In this document: positions 33,537-44,509 of the stretch, piece by piece
Position numbering within the stretch: position 1 is the first letter of the stretch
Layout: each line of letters begins with the position of its first letter
DNA from: Spirochaetaceae bacterium
GTDB lineage: Bacteria; Spirochaetota; Spirochaetia; SZUA-6; Bin103
Direction: 5' to 3'
Length of the DNA stretch: 59,331 nucleotides
Assembly: GCA_028821475.1 (NCBI GenBank)
Contig: JAPPGB010000131.1
Span: 1 to 59,331 of the forward strand
Notes under the pieces: model-generated
Databases searched by the model: none
The model's input: the letters and a program-made list of their open reading frames with translations, nothing else
Told to the model about the DNA's origin: nothing
Translations under genes and position numbers: made by a program

Positions 33537-34331
33537 ATGACGGATTCGCAAAACCCCGGCAGTCGTCCGCGTCATGGCGGAGCACTGTCCAAACTGTCCA
33601 AGGAAGCCATCAACGAGCTTCCTGCCGGCAGCTTTCCGGGCCGCATCGAGGTGGTCGAGGGAACGCATGCGGCATCCGCCGCCTGCGATGCCCTGCGCAC
33701 CGGCGCGGCGCACGGCGAGATGGCGGTGCTCGGTTTCGACACCGAGTCGCGGCCCGCGTTCCGGCGTGGCGAACGCCACCCCATCGCCCTGGTACAGCTC
33801 GCCAGCGCCGACTTGGCGTGCCTGTTCCGCATCGACCCGCGGCTCGGTCCGCCGCCGCCGTTGCACGAGCTGCTTGCCAACCGTGAGGTGGTCAAGGTGG
33901 CGCAGGCGCCCGCGGACGAGGTGCGTGAACTGCGCGACCGCTGGCGCGTGGAGGTGCGCCGGGTGGTCGACCTGGTCCCGATCGCGCGCGCGGCCGGCTG
34001 CACCCCGCTGAGCCTGCGCGCCCTCGCCGCCGCCTACCTTTCGATTCGCATCTCCAAGGGGGCACAGACCTCCAACTGGGCGGCGCCGCGGCTCAGCGAG
34101 CGGCAGCGCCGCTACGCCGCCACCGATGCCTGGGCGTGCCGGGAGATATTCCTTGCCATGGGTTCGCCGCCGGCTGCCGAACTGCGCCTGAACGACGCCA
34201 CGCCGTCCGCTCGTGGCGCACGACGGCGCCGCCCCCGGCGGCGTTCCGTATCGCCGCCGGAGGCGGAGCGCCGAGACGCCGGACGATCCGGTTCGGGGCG
34301 CGTCCCCGCGGCGCGTGCGAGGGGGAGTTGA
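33537..34331 (+). CDS. 3'-5' exonuclease domain protein (RNase D-like)
   Basis: A 264-residue protein. The DEDDy motifs are present: VLGFDTESRP (Exo I, D-x-E), VAQAPADEVREL (Exo II region), and YAATDAWACREIF (Exo III, Y...D). This is the RNase D/WRN-exonuclease core without the HRDC domain. The last 55 residues are Arg/Ser-rich and probably disordered. It probably trims structured RNAs such as tRNA 3' ends, fitting its place just after a tRNA gene (inference). A lipoprotein gene starts 3 bases past its stop. Confidence 0.82.
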   Translation: MTDSQNPGSRPRHGGALSKLSKEAINELPAGSFPGRIEVVEGTHAASAACDALRTGAAHGEMAVLGFDTESRPAFRRGERHPIALVQLASADLACLFRIDPRLGPPPPLHELLANREVVKVAQAPADEVRELRDRWRVEVRRVVDLVPIARAAGCTPLSLRALAAAYLSIRISKGAQTSNWAAPRLSERQRRYAATDAWACREIFLAMGSPPAAELRLNDATPSARGARRRRPRRRSVSPPEAERRDAGRSGSGRVPAARARGS

Positions 34332-34333
34332 CG

Positions 34334-35014
34334 ATGCCACTTGCGGAGACGGCGTGCAGTGCCGGGTGCCCGCGGGGCCGGCAGGCGGGGCGCGGGACAG
34401 CGCCGCGGCGCCGCGCACTGGCACTCGCCGCGGCGGTCTGCATGCTCGGGCTCGCGTCCTGCATCAGTATCGAGTCGCGGTTCACGTTCGATGCCGACGG
34501 CAGCGGCGAACTGCAGCTTCGCTACCTGCTGGACGGCGCGCTCGCGCGACTCGGCGTTGCGTCCGATTCCGAGGCGCTGGCGCTGCCGCTGAGCGAGGCG
34601 GAGTTTCGGGCGGCGGCAGCGGCGATCGAGGGCCTGGAACTGGTCAGCTATCGGCGCGCGGATCAGGGCGACCAGGCGGAGGTGGTAGCGGTGTTGCAGT
34701 TCGACCGGGTGGAACGCGTCGCCGAGCTGGCCAGCTTCGCGCCGCTGCATCCGCGCCTGCACGGCGACGACCCCGCGGTGTTCGAGCTGGCGGTCAGCCC
34801 GGGCGGCGACCAGCCTCTGGATGAGGCGACGGTGCACTTTCTTGGCACGTTGCTAGGCAGTCACACGGTCAGCTTCGTGGTAGTGGCGCCGCGGCCGATT
34901 CGAGATGCCGGTGCGGGCACGCTGGCGGAGGACGGCAGCCGGGTAACGCTGTCGATCCGGCTGGCCGACTACGCCGCGGACATCGAGCCGAGGATGCTCC
35001 GCGTAAGCTGGTAA
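34334..35014 (+). CDS. Putative lipoprotein of unknown function
   Basis: A 226-residue protein. Its hydrophobic lead LALAAAVCMLGLASC ends in a good lipobox (LASC), and ISIESRFTFDADGSGELQLRYLL follows, a beta-hairpin style seen in spirochaete lipoproteins that carry a conserved outer-membrane-associated beta domain. Two more acidic/Gly strands follow (VVAVLQFDRVERV and GTLAEDGSRVTLSIRLADY). Family not recognised. The ATG at 34334 is directly after the exonuclease stop. Confidence 0.7.
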   Translation: MPLAETACSAGCPRGRQAGRGTAPRRRALALAAAVCMLGLASCISIESRFTFDADGSGELQLRYLLDGALARLGVASDSEALALPLSEAEFRAAAAAIEGLELVSYRRADQGDQAEVVAVLQFDRVERVAELASFAPLHPRLHGDDPAVFELAVSPGGDQPLDEATVHFLGTLLGSHTVSFVVVAPRPIRDAGAGTLAEDGSRVTLSIRLADYAADIEPRMLRVSW

Positions 35015-35083
35015 AGCGCGCCCCGCGCGCTCTGGGGACGGCCGCGCAGGCTCGCGCGGGCGTGCGCGGCCGTGCGATTTCCG

Positions 35084-35112
35084 TTGACACGAAAGAGCGC
35101 AATTGGCATAGT
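35084..35112 (+). promoter_or_regulatory. Sigma70-type promoter of the A/V-ATPase operon
   Basis: A perfect TTGACA (35084-35089), 17 bases, and CATAGT (35107-35112, four of six). Transcription would begin about 190 bases before the first ATG at 35309. The rest of the 294-base gap from 35015 holds nothing else recognised. Confidence 0.65.
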
Positions 35113-35308
35113 TACGGCAATCCCACGAGAATCTTCGCAGCGGTGCACCACCGACCCTCGCCGGTCTTCCGTGCCCGTCTCGCAAGGGACTTGGTGGCCG
35201 CTCGCAGGCGGTGCCCGATCCCACCCGGCATGCGAAGGGGCTTCACCGGGTCAGTAACCGAGCGTGCCGCCGCGCGGGGCACCGAACGGGGAGGGAGTGA
35301 CACCGCTC

Positions 35309-35617
35309 ATGGATGTCCTCAAGGATGTGAAGAACGCCGAAGCCGAGGCCGAGCGTATCGAGGAGCAGTACCGCTCTCGCGCCGCCGATCTGGTGGCTCG
35401 CTGTGCGACCGACCTGGACAGCGAACGCAAGCGGCGCGTCGGAGCAATTGAAGAGGAGTTGCGGCACTACCGCGACGAACTCCGCCGCGACCTCGCCGCC
35501 GGGCGGACCAGGGTACACGAACAGGGTGCGCGTGAGTTGGCGCAGCTTGAACGCCGCGCGAGCGCCAATCGAGAAGGCGCGGTCGCCGCGCTGCTCGCTG
35601 ATCTGAACAAGCGCTAG
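35309..35617 (+). CDS. A/V-type ATPase subunit G/H (peripheral stalk)
   Basis: A 102-residue all-helical protein. LKDVKNAEAEAERIEEQYR and the heptads to the C-terminus match the stalk subunit (AhaH/NtpF-like) that pairs with subunit E. The ATG at 35309 is preferred over the GTG at 35297 because GGGAGGG lies 13 bases upstream of the former and overlaps the latter. It is first in the nine-gene operon, as in Thermus. Confidence 0.8.
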   Translation: MDVLKDVKNAEAEAERIEEQYRSRAADLVARCATDLDSERKRRVGAIEEELRHYRDELRRDLAAGRTRVHEQGARELAQLERRASANREGAVAALLADLNKR

Positions 35618-35653
35618 CGCATCCCGCCGCCGCTTCACCGCCGCTGATCGTAG

Positions 35654-37669
35654 ATGGCAATCGCCACCCTCACCAAGGCCGAACTGGTCGCCCCGCGCGA
35701 GGCGGTTCCCGGCCTGCTGCAGTCCTTGGAGCAGGCTGCTCTGCTGCACGTCGACGACGTCCACGAAGGCATTTCCGACGAACTGGCGCAATGGGAGCAG
35801 CGCGAGCCCGTCGATACCTCGTCGGTAGACGGCATGCTGGCCTCCGTGCGTTGGATTCTCGACCTGTTTCAGCGCTTCGCGCCGCACAAGACCGGGATGC
35901 TGGAGGATTTCTTCGGTTCGCCGCCGGCCGTGGGCGATGCCGAATTCAAACAGCTCGTGGCATCGGTCGACGTGCAGGCCTACCGGGCAGAACTGGAGCG
36001 GCGCCTGGCTGAATACGAAGAGGTGGAGTCCGACCTGGCGGCGCTGCGCGAACGGATCGCACGGGTCACGCCGTGGCAGCGGTTGGGCGTCGACCTGGCC
36101 GATGTTGCGCGCAGCGGTTTTGCGGCACTTACCGCGATTCGCGTGCCGGCGGCCGCGGTCGCGGAACTGGAACGGTTGCTGGCGGAGCGCGGCGGGCATC
36201 TGCGGCTCGCTTCGGTGAGCGAGGCCGCCAAGAGCGCTTATGCCATCGTGGTGTCCCTGCCGGCCGACCTGGACGCGGTCGGGGTGGCGTTGCGGCAAGT
36301 GCGCGGCGAAGAGATCGAGCTGCCGAAACTGCCCGCTTCCGCCGCCGACGCCCTGCAGGCGGCGCGGCAACAGAGCGTGGAACTGGAGCAGCGCCGCGAC
36401 CGGCTGGCCGCCGCGCTGGCCGCGGAGGCGCACGAGCGGCGCCGGGCGCTGCAGGCGATCGCCGACGAGTATGAGAACCGGCGCGCCGGTCTCGATGCGC
36501 GCAGCCGCGTCTTCTACTCGCGCCACGCCGCCGTGATCGTCGGCTGGGTGGAGGAGACCCGGCGCCCGGCGCTGGAAGAGTTGCTTGCCGTCCACCATCC
36601 GCACGTCCGCTACCGCCTGTCCGAGCCCGGCGCCGGCGACCGGCCGCCGGTCAAGCTCGAAAACGGATCCCTCGCGCGCCCGTTCCAGACCCTGATTTCC
36701 ATGTACGGCATGCCCAACTACTTCGGCGTCGACCCGACGCCGTTCGTGGCGGTCGCCATGACCGTGTTCTACGCGATCGCGCTCGGCGACTTCGGCTACG
36801 GCGTGCTGCAGATTCTGTTGGCGGCGTGGTTGCGCAAGCGCTTTCAGTCGGTCGGCGAGACGCGCCTGTTCCTTACCATGTTCGTGTACATGGGCGTGGC
36901 CACCCTGGTGGTCGGCGTGTTGACCTGGAGCTTCTTCGGGTTCTCGCCCGGCGCCACCGAGGAGTCCAAGTTCCTCGGCTTCCTGCCGCTGGTCAGTCCG
37001 ACCAGGGACATCATCCCGCTGATCGGAATCGCGGTCGGCGTCGGCATCGTGTTTCAGCTCGCCTCCATCACCGCCGGATTCGTCAACCTGCTCAAGCGCG
37101 GCGACCGCACCAGCGCCATCTGCGACAACCTGGCATGGCTGGCGTTGCTGATCGGCGGCCTGCTCGCCCTCGGCGGCGTGTTCCTGGCGCAACCGGCGCT
37201 CACCGGCGTGGGCGCGGTGCTCGCGGCGGCCGGTGCGCTGGTGATCGTGTTCTTCGCCGGGCGCGACAGCAAGAACTTCGTGGCGCGCATTCTGGCCGGC
37301 GTGGTGTCGCTGTACGGCATCGTGGGCTACTACGGGCTGGTGGGGTTCTTCTCCGACGGCCTGTCCTACATGCGCCTGGCGATTCTCAACATGACCTCGG
37401 CGTTCATCGCCTTCGTGGCGCAGGTGATCGGCGGGCTGTTTCTCGGCGGCGGCAACTCGGTCGTCATGGTGGTGATCGCGGCCGTGATCGGCGGGGTGAT
37501 CTTCGTGTTTTTCCACCTGCTCAACCTCGTCCTGTCGATGCTCGGCGCGTTCGTACATTCGTTGCGACTCAACTATCTGGAATCGTTTCAGCGCTACTAC
37601 CCGGAAGGGGGGAGGGCGTTTTCGCCGTTCCGGCGCACCGGTCGGTTCTTCCGGCGGGTCGATGAATAA
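35654..37669 (+). CDS. ntpI: A/V-type ATP synthase subunit I
   Basis: A 671-residue membrane protein. The first 330 residues are a long cytoplasmic coiled-coil arm, which holds the peripheral stalks. The C-terminal half has seven or eight transmembrane segments, beginning near FVAVAMTVFYAIALGDFGYG. GDFGYG and LNYLESFQRYYPEGG are family landmarks near the half channels. The conserved arginine of the proton or sodium path lies in the SYMRLAILNMTSAFI-type region (Met-Arg-Leu-Ala). Subunit I is the stator through which ions pass. Confidence 0.95.
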   Translation: MAIATLTKAELVAPREAVPGLLQSLEQAALLHVDDVHEGISDELAQWEQREPVDTSSVDGMLASVRWILDLFQRFAPHKTGMLEDFFGSPPAVGDAEFKQLVASVDVQAYRAELERRLAEYEEVESDLAALRERIARVTPWQRLGVDLADVARSGFAALTAIRVPAAAVAELERLLAERGGHLRLASVSEAAKSAYAIVVSLPADLDAVGVALRQVRGEEIELPKLPASAADALQAARQQSVELEQRRDRLAAALAAEAHERRRALQAIADEYENRRAGLDARSRVFYSRHAAVIVGWVEETRRPALEELLAVHHPHVRYRLSEPGAGDRPPVKLENGSLARPFQTLISMYGMPNYFGVDPTPFVAVAMTVFYAIALGDFGYGVLQILLAAWLRKRFQSVGETRLFLTMFVYMGVATLVVGVLTWSFFGFSPGATEESKFLGFLPLVSPTRDIIPLIGIAVGVGIVFQLASITAGFVNLLKRGDRTSAICDNLAWLALLIGGLLALGGVFLAQPALTGVGAVLAAAGALVIVFFAGRDSKNFVARILAGVVSLYGIVGYYGLVGFFSDGLSYMRLAILNMTSAFIAFVAQVIGGLFLGGGNSVVMVVIAAVIGGVIFVFFHLLNLVLSMLGAFVHSLRLNYLESFQRYYPEGGRAFSPFRRTGRFFRRVDE

Positions 37670-37732
37670 GGTGCTTCGATGAGTAAGGTGCTTCAAGGTG
37701 CTTCGTGCGCTTACCTAATGGAGGAGAACTAG

Positions 37733-38215
37733 ATGATTTCGATTGGATTCGCTCTCGCGATCCTTGGCGGCGGCCTGGCTGCCGGCATGGCGGCGTACGG
37801 GTCGTCGGTCGGCGTCGGCAAGGCGGGCGAGATGGCCGGAGGGGTAATCTCCGAAGACCCGGACAAGTTCGGGTCGATGCTGATTCTGCAGGCGTTGCCG
37901 GCCACCCAGTCGATCTACGGCCTGGTGGTGGCGATCCTGGTGCTGGTGAAGCTGGACGGGTTCGGCGCCGGCGCGATGCTCGATCTGGGACTGGCCCCCG
38001 GAATGGCGATCTTCGCCGCCTGCGTACCGGCGATGTTCGGTGAGCTGATCTCCGCCATCTGGCAGGGCAAGGTCGCGGTTTCGTCGATGGGCGTGGTGGC
38101 CAAGAAGCCGGACGCCTTCGGACGTGCCGTCATCATGCCGGTACTGGTAGAGACCTTCGGGCTGTTCGCCCTGATTGCGACGATCATCATCCTGATGGTG
38201 GTCATCCAACTGTAG
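37733..38215 (+). CDS. ntpK: A/V-type ATP synthase subunit K (rotor ring), Na+-type
   Basis: A 160-residue protein with two hairpins, four transmembrane helices. The ion site residues of the Na+-binding Enterococcus NtpK can be matched: L55 (LPATQ, main chain), T58, Q59, Q111 (WQGKVA) and the carboxylate E140 (VLVETFG). The Q111 to E140 spacing of 29 is exactly that of Enterococcus (110 to 139). It forms the c-like ring in the membrane. Only the second hairpin carries the acidic residue, as usual for NtpK-type fused subunits. GGAGGAG is nearby before the ATG. Confidence 0.95.
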   Translation: MISIGFALAILGGGLAAGMAAYGSSVGVGKAGEMAGGVISEDPDKFGSMLILQALPATQSIYGLVVAILVLVKLDGFGAGAMLDLGLAPGMAIFAACVPAMFGELISAIWQGKVAVSSMGVVAKKPDAFGRAVIMPVLVETFGLFALIATIIILMVVIQL

Positions 38216-38230
38216 CGCGGCCGCACTCCA

Positions 38231-38803
38231 ATGGCCGAGAACATCGTCGACCAGATACTGGACGCCGCGCGCAATGCCGGCGAAGACACGCTCGCCGCCG
38301 CACAGACGCACTACGACACCGAGCTGCAAGCGGGGCGCGCCGCCCTGGAGCGGGAGCTGGATGAACTGCGCCGCCGCGGCCGCCGGCAGGCGGAGGAAGC
38401 CGTGCAGCAGGAGTTGTCCACGGCGCGCTTGGAGCAGCGCCGCAAGCTGGCCAACGAAAAGCGGCGGCTGCTCGACCAGGTGTACGACGAGGCATGGCGG
38501 CAGTTGACCGAGGAGTCCGCCTACCGCGCCTGGCTGCAGCGGCAACTGAGCGCGCACGCGCAGCGCGGCGACACGGTGGTGGTGGCGGCCCGCGAGCGTG
38601 AGCGGTTTCAGGGCAGTCTCCGCGGCCTGCTGGAGGAGCACGGGGTTACGCTCTCCGAAGAGGTGGGGCGGTTCCGCGCGGGATTCGTGATCGACCGCGG
38701 CGAGACGCGGTTGAACTGCTCCCTCGACGAGGAGTTTCGCGCCCTGGCCGCGGAGTCGGAAATCGAGATCAGCGCGGCGCTGTTCGCCGGCGAACGGCGC
38801 TGA
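38231..38803 (+). CDS. ntpE: A/V-type ATP synthase subunit E
   Basis: A 190-residue stalk subunit. The N-terminal helix MAENIVDQILDAARNAGED gives way to an Arg/Glu-rich coiled coil (about 35-95) and a C-terminal domain ending with GETRLNCSLDEEF, matching vATP-synt_E. It pairs with the G/H subunit to make a peripheral stalk. Start agrees with the family N-terminus. Confidence 0.88.
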   Translation: MAENIVDQILDAARNAGEDTLAAAQTHYDTELQAGRAALERELDELRRRGRRQAEEAVQQELSTARLEQRRKLANEKRRLLDQVYDEAWRQLTEESAYRAWLQRQLSAHAQRGDTVVVAARERERFQGSLRGLLEEHGVTLSEEVGRFRAGFVIDRGETRLNCSLDEEFRALAAESEIEISAALFAGERR

Positions 38804-38818
38804 TCGGGGCTGTGCGGC

Positions 38819-39907
38819 GTGCCCGGCGTGGTAAATTTCGGTAACGGCGGCTCCGGTCGCGGTGAGGCGGACTACAACTACCTGTACGGGCTGATACGCA
38901 GCCGCGAGGGAGAATTGATCGACGGCGCGCGGCTGCGGGCGCTGGTCGGCATGGCCCGGATCGACGAGATCGTGCAGATCTGTCCGGAGTCGCCGTTCAT
39001 GGATGCGTTCGCGCCCGACCTGGACGAAGCCGCCCTGGAGCGCGCCATCGCCAGCGAGCAGGCCGATCTGCGCTGGCTGATCGACCGCTACGCTCCCGAG
39101 CCGGCGTTGCGCGAGTTGCTGCTGGTACCGCGCGACCTGTACAACCTCAAGGTCGCCCTGCGCCTGCACGCCAACTCAGCCGGCGCGGACGATGACGCCG
39201 ATCAGGACGCGCTCTACGGTCCTCCCGGTACCCGCGCCGTGGCGACCGTTCGAGCGGCCGTTGCCGATGACGGGCCGGGCTTGACCTCCGCCGGCGACAT
39301 CGACCGCGCGAGTCGCGCTCTGGCGGGATGTCTGGAGCGCGCCCTGGGCGCGTTCTATGCCGCGGGGCGCAGTGGCCAGGTGCTGGAACTGGCCATCGAC
39401 CGCCTCGCACACCTGTTCCGCATCGCCACCGCCGGCGCGGTGGATGCGGACGTGGGTTCCGTGTACCGCGACGCCGCCGCCATCGCCGCCGGCGAACTGC
39501 TGGCGCGCGGCAGTGCCGCCGGGCTGCCCTGGGAGGTGGCGCGCTGGGGGTTGCTGGACCTGCCGTCGCAAGCCGACTTGGAAACGGTGTACGAAACGCC
39601 GCCGGGCGATTGGGGCTCCCGCCTGACGGCGTTCAACGGCGTGCTTCGCGCGCTGCTGGCGCGCATCGGCGAGGGGATGGAAACCCGCGCCGCGGTGCGT
39701 GCCGCGCAGGAGGCCGTCGCAAAGCGGATCGCCGCCTGGCGCTATGCCCCGCCGTCATTCGCGTTCGCGGTCTACTACGTGTGTAAGAAACAGGCCGACT
39801 TGGCGGCGTTGCGCATGATCTGTCTCGCCAAGCTGAAAGGAGTCGGCGAGGACACTATCGGCGCGCGCGTGGGCGGGGTGCTGATGGGACAGGAGTTGGC
39901 GGCGTGA
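38819..39907 (+). CDS. ntpC: A/V-type ATP synthase subunit C
   Basis: A 362-residue protein of the C/d-subunit (funnel) type. YNYLYGLIRSREGELI and LIDRYAPEPALRELLLVPRDLYNLKVALR match the central socket domain. KKQADLAALRMICLAKLKGV matches the conserved C-terminus (N.....r.I...K..g). The GTG start lies 15 bases past the stop of subunit E. It joins rotor ring K to shaft D-F. Confidence 0.9.
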   Translation: MPGVVNFGNGGSGRGEADYNYLYGLIRSREGELIDGARLRALVGMARIDEIVQICPESPFMDAFAPDLDEAALERAIASEQADLRWLIDRYAPEPALRELLLVPRDLYNLKVALRLHANSAGADDDADQDALYGPPGTRAVATVRAAVADDGPGLTSAGDIDRASRALAGCLERALGAFYAAGRSGQVLELAIDRLAHLFRIATAGAVDADVGSVYRDAAAIAAGELLARGSAAGLPWEVARWGLLDLPSQADLETVYETPPGDWGSRLTAFNGVLRALLARIGEGMETRAAVRAAQEAVAKRIAAWRYAPPSFAFAVYYVCKKQADLAALRMICLAKLKGVGEDTIGARVGGVLMGQELAA

Positions 39908-39924
39908 GGCGCAGGAGATGAGCG

Positions 39925-40320
39925 ATGTCTGACGTTCGATCCGCGGTGCGCACGTTTCATATTGCGATGATCGGCGACAGCTCAACGGTACGCGGGTTTG
40001 CCGCCGGCGGCGTGCACGCCTATCCGGCGGCCGAGAGCGAGGCCGCGCTGGCCACGCTGCGCGAACTGGTCGCCGGCGGGCGCTATGCGATCATCTTCAT
40101 TACCGAGGCGCTGGCGGAGCCGATCCTGGATACCATCAGCCGGTTGCGCACCGGCGCGGTGCCCGCGGTGATCGTGGTGCCCGACCAGTCCGGCGCGCGC
40201 GGCATCGGCTTCGAGAAGACCCGTCTGGCGGTGGAGCGCGCCATCGGCATCGACCTGCTCGGCCAGACCCGCGCCCGCAATGCGGACGCGCGCAAAGCGG
40301 GCACCGGCAACGAGCAGTGA
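39925..40320 (+). CDS. ntpF: A/V-type ATP synthase subunit F
   Basis: A 131-residue Rossmann-like protein. HIAMIGDSSTVRGFAAGGV is the conserved N-terminal strand-loop of subunit F. GRYAIIFITEALAEPI and PAVIVVPDQSG follow. It binds the shaft with subunit D. AGGAG lies 9 bases before the ATG. The C-terminal 15 residues are a non-conserved tail. Note that some naming schemes use G for this subunit. Confidence 0.9.
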   Translation: MSDVRSAVRTFHIAMIGDSSTVRGFAAGGVHAYPAAESEAALATLRELVAGGRYAIIFITEALAEPILDTISRLRTGAVPAVIVVPDQSGARGIGFEKTRLAVERAIGIDLLGQTRARNADARKAGTGNEQ

Positions 40321-40338
40321 CAAGGAAGAGGTAGCATC

Positions 40339-42131
<1,793 letters not shown>

Positions 42132-42132
<1 letters not shown>

Positions 42133-43532
42133 TGATCAAGGAATATCGCAGCGCACGCGGCCTGGACGGGCCGCTGATGATCGTGGAAGAGGTGGACGAC
42201 GTCACCTACGGCGAGCTGGCCGACGTCGAGCTGCCCGACGGCTCGGTGCGGCGCGGCCAGGTGCTGGAGGCGGCCGCCGGGCGCGCCCTGGTGCAGTTGT
42301 TCGAGGCGCCGCAGGGCATCTCCACCAGTCTGGCCACGGTGCGCTTCACCGGCCAGCGGATGATGGCGCGCGTGTCGCGCGACATGCTCGGACGCATTCT
42401 GAACGGCGTCGGCGAGCCGCTCGACGATGCCGGCGCGGTGATCCCGGAGCAGTTGCGCGACATCAACGGGTCGCCGATCAACCCCTACGCGCGCGATTTC
42501 CCGGAGGAGTTCATCCAGACCGGGATCTCTGCCATCGACGGCAACCTGACCCTGGTGCGCGGCCAGAAGCTGCCGATTTTCTCCGGCTCGGGGCTGCCGC
42601 ACTCCGAGCTGGCGGCGCAGATCGCGCGCCAGGCGCGCACCCTGCACGGCGAGGAGCCGTTCGCGGTGGTGTTCGCGGCGATGGGCATTACCTTCGAGGA
42701 AGCCAACTTCTTCATGGAGGACTTCCGCCGCACCGGCGCCATCGAGCGCGCGGCGCTGTTCATCAACCTGGCCGACGACCCGGTGATCGAGCGTATCTCG
42801 ATCCCGCGCGTGGCGCTGACCACGGCGGAATACCTGGCGTTCGACTGCGACATGCACGTGCTGGTGATCCTCACCGACATGACCAACTACTGCGACGCCC
42901 TGCGCGAGATTTCGTCGGCGCGCAAGGAGGTGCCGGGGCGGCGCGCCTACCCCGGCTACATGTACACCGACCTGTCGCTGATCTACGAGCGCGCCGGGCG
43001 CATCAAGGGCAAGCGCGGGTCGATTACCCAGGTGCCGATTCTCAGCATGCCGGAAGACGACAAGACGCACCCGATTCCGGACCTGACCGGCTACATCACC
43101 GAGGGACAGGTCATCCTGAGCCGCTCGCTGCACCGCAAGGGCATCGAGCCGCCGATCGACGTGCTGCCGTCGTTGTCGCGGCTGATGCAGAAGGGCATCG
43201 GCGAAGGCAGCACGCGCGAGGATCACTCCGGCGTGGCCAACCAGTTGTTCGCGGCCTATGCGCGCGGCGGCGATGCGCGCGAGCTGGCGGTGGTGCTCGG
43301 CGAGGCGGCGCTGACCCCGATCGACCGCCAGTACGCAACGTTTGCCGAGCAGTTCGAACAGCGCTTCGTGAACCAGGGCTTCCAGGAGAACCGCAGCATC
43401 GAGGACACCCTGACCATCGGCTGGCAGCTCCTGGAGCTGCTGCCGCGCTCCGAGCTGACCCGCATCGACGCCGAGCTGATCGACAAGTACCTCGGACCCG
43501 CCGAAGCGGCCGCGGTCGCCACGCCGGCGTAG
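42132..43532 (+). CDS. ntpB: A/V-type ATP synthase subunit B
   Basis: A 466-residue non-catalytic partner of A. It lacks a P-loop at the position where F1 beta has one (here the region is [19 protein letters not shown]). [38 protein letters not shown] and [15 protein letters not shown] are diagnostic. The GTG start overlaps the stop of A by one base, so translation is coupled. The usual length is 455-470. Confidence 0.98.
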
Positions 43533-43558
43533 TGCGCCGGACGGAGTAGGGCAACAGG

Positions 43559-44179
43559 ATGGCAACCGCCGCCGTCAGTCCCAATCGCATGGAGCTGCTG
43601 CGCATGAAGAAGAAGCAGCAGTTTGCGCAGCGCGGCCACAAGCTGCTGAAGGACAAGCTCGAGGGCCTGCTCAAGGATTTCACCGGCATCGTGCAGGGGT
43701 ACGCCGTGCTGCGCGACCAGGTGGACAGCGAACTCGGCGAGCTGTTTCAGCAGTTCATCGTGGCGTCTGCTTCGATGCCGGCGGAGGTGTACCGCAGCGC
43801 CCTGGCGTTCCCGGAGTGCGAGGCGGAGTTGACCATGACCGAGAAGCTGATCATGAACGTGCGCGTACCGGAGTTCTCATTCGCCATTGAGGGCAACCTG
43901 CTCTCCTACGGCACCGACGGCACCGTGGTCGAGCTGGACCAGGCCATCGTCAAGCTCAAGGAAGTGCTGGAGCGCCTGGTGAAGCTCGCCGAGGCGGAAA
44001 AGACCATCGAGCTGGTCGCCGACGAAATCGAGAAGACCCGCCGCCGGGTCAACGCCCTGGAGTACGTTCTCATCCCGCAGCAGGCGGAAACCATCCGCAT
44101 GATCTCCTCCAAGCTCGAGGAACTGGAGCGCGGCAACATCACCCGCCTCATGCGCATCAAGCAACTCCTCGCCATGTAG
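43559..44179 (+). CDS. ntpD: A/V-type ATP synthase subunit D
   Basis: A 206-residue shaft subunit. VSPNRMELLRMKKKQQFAQRG and HKLLKDKLEGLL form the N-terminal helix, and TRRRVNALEYVLIPQ with IISSKLEELER-like text (MISSKLEELERGN) the C-terminal helix of this coiled-coil rotor. It is last in the operon; no clear terminator follows before the hipB operators. Confidence 0.96.
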   Translation: MATAAVSPNRMELLRMKKKQQFAQRGHKLLKDKLEGLLKDFTGIVQGYAVLRDQVDSELGELFQQFIVASASMPAEVYRSALAFPECEAELTMTEKLIMNVRVPEFSFAIEGNLLSYGTDGTVVELDQAIVKLKEVLERLVKLAEAEKTIELVADEIEKTRRRVNALEYVLIPQQAETIRMISSKLEELERGNITRLMRIKQLLAM

Positions 44180-44208
44180 CTGACGCCGGAGCAACGATGG
44201 TTGCCGGA

Positions 44209-44226
44209 TTGTCCCGAGCAGGACAA
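44209..44226. promoter_or_regulatory. HipB-type operator 1
   Basis: TTGTCC-CGAGCA-GGACAA, a perfect 6-base inverted repeat spaced by 6 bases. The core TCCCGAGC-GGA is shared with a second site 49 bases downstream, and both sit just upstream of the antitoxin gene. It resembles the TATCC-N8-GGATA half-sites of E. coli HipB, with a shorter spacer. Probably autoregulatory. Confidence 0.6.
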
Positions 44227-44231
44227 TTCGG

Positions 44232-44260
44232 TTGTCGATCGGCCCGGACCGCCGTATCTT
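44232..44260 (+). promoter_or_regulatory. hipBA promoter overlapping the operator
   Basis: TTGTCG (44232-44237), 17 bases, TATCTT (44255-44260). The -10 box overlaps the left arm of operator 2 (44258-44275), so antitoxin binding would block polymerase. Confidence 0.55.
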
Positions 44261-44275
44261 TCCCGAGCGGGAAAG
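44258..44275. promoter_or_regulatory. HipB-type operator 2
   Basis: CTTTCCCG-AG-CGGGAAAG, an 18-base inverted repeat with 8-base arms. Same core as operator 1 (TCCCGAGC-GGA). Its right end is 6 bases from the antitoxin ATG at 44282. Confidence 0.65.
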
Positions 44276-44281
44276 CAAGGC

Positions 44282-44509
44282 ATGAGTCCCACACAGATTG
44301 GGCAGCTCGTTCGCAGCGTACGGCGGGCGCAGGGCCTTCGTCAGGACCAGTTGGCGGCGGCCGCCGGTGTCGGCGTACGCTTTCTGGTCGAGGTGGAGCG
44401 CGGTAAGCCGACGGCTCAACTCGGCAAGGTGCTCGCCGTACTCGATGCGCTAGGATGTATGCTCCGGATCGAGCCGCCTCCGAGTGTCGATGACTTCGAG
44501 GCGAGGTAG
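44282..44509 (+). CDS. hipB: HipB-like antitoxin (HTH, XRE family)
   Basis: A 75-residue DNA-binding protein. The helix-turn-helix spans IGQLVRSVRRAQGLRQDQLAAAAGVGVRFLVEVERGKP, here cited in pieces: IGQLVRSVRRAQGL, then RQDQLAAAAGVGVRFL, then VEVERGKPTAQLGKVL. This is the HipB pattern, including the C-terminal ALGCMLRIEPP strand. The two upstream palindromes fit autoregulation. The TAG overlaps the GTG of the toxin gene by one base. Confidence 0.85.
   Translation: MSPTQIGQLVRSVRRAQGLRQDQLAAAAGVGVRFLVEVERGKPTAQLGKVLAVLDALGCMLRIEPPPSVDDFEAR

Noticed and set aside
35243-37696. An 817-codon minus-strand frame across subunits G and I
   Set aside because: Lies entirely opposite two certain ATPase genes; composition is His/Arg/Gln-rich shadow.
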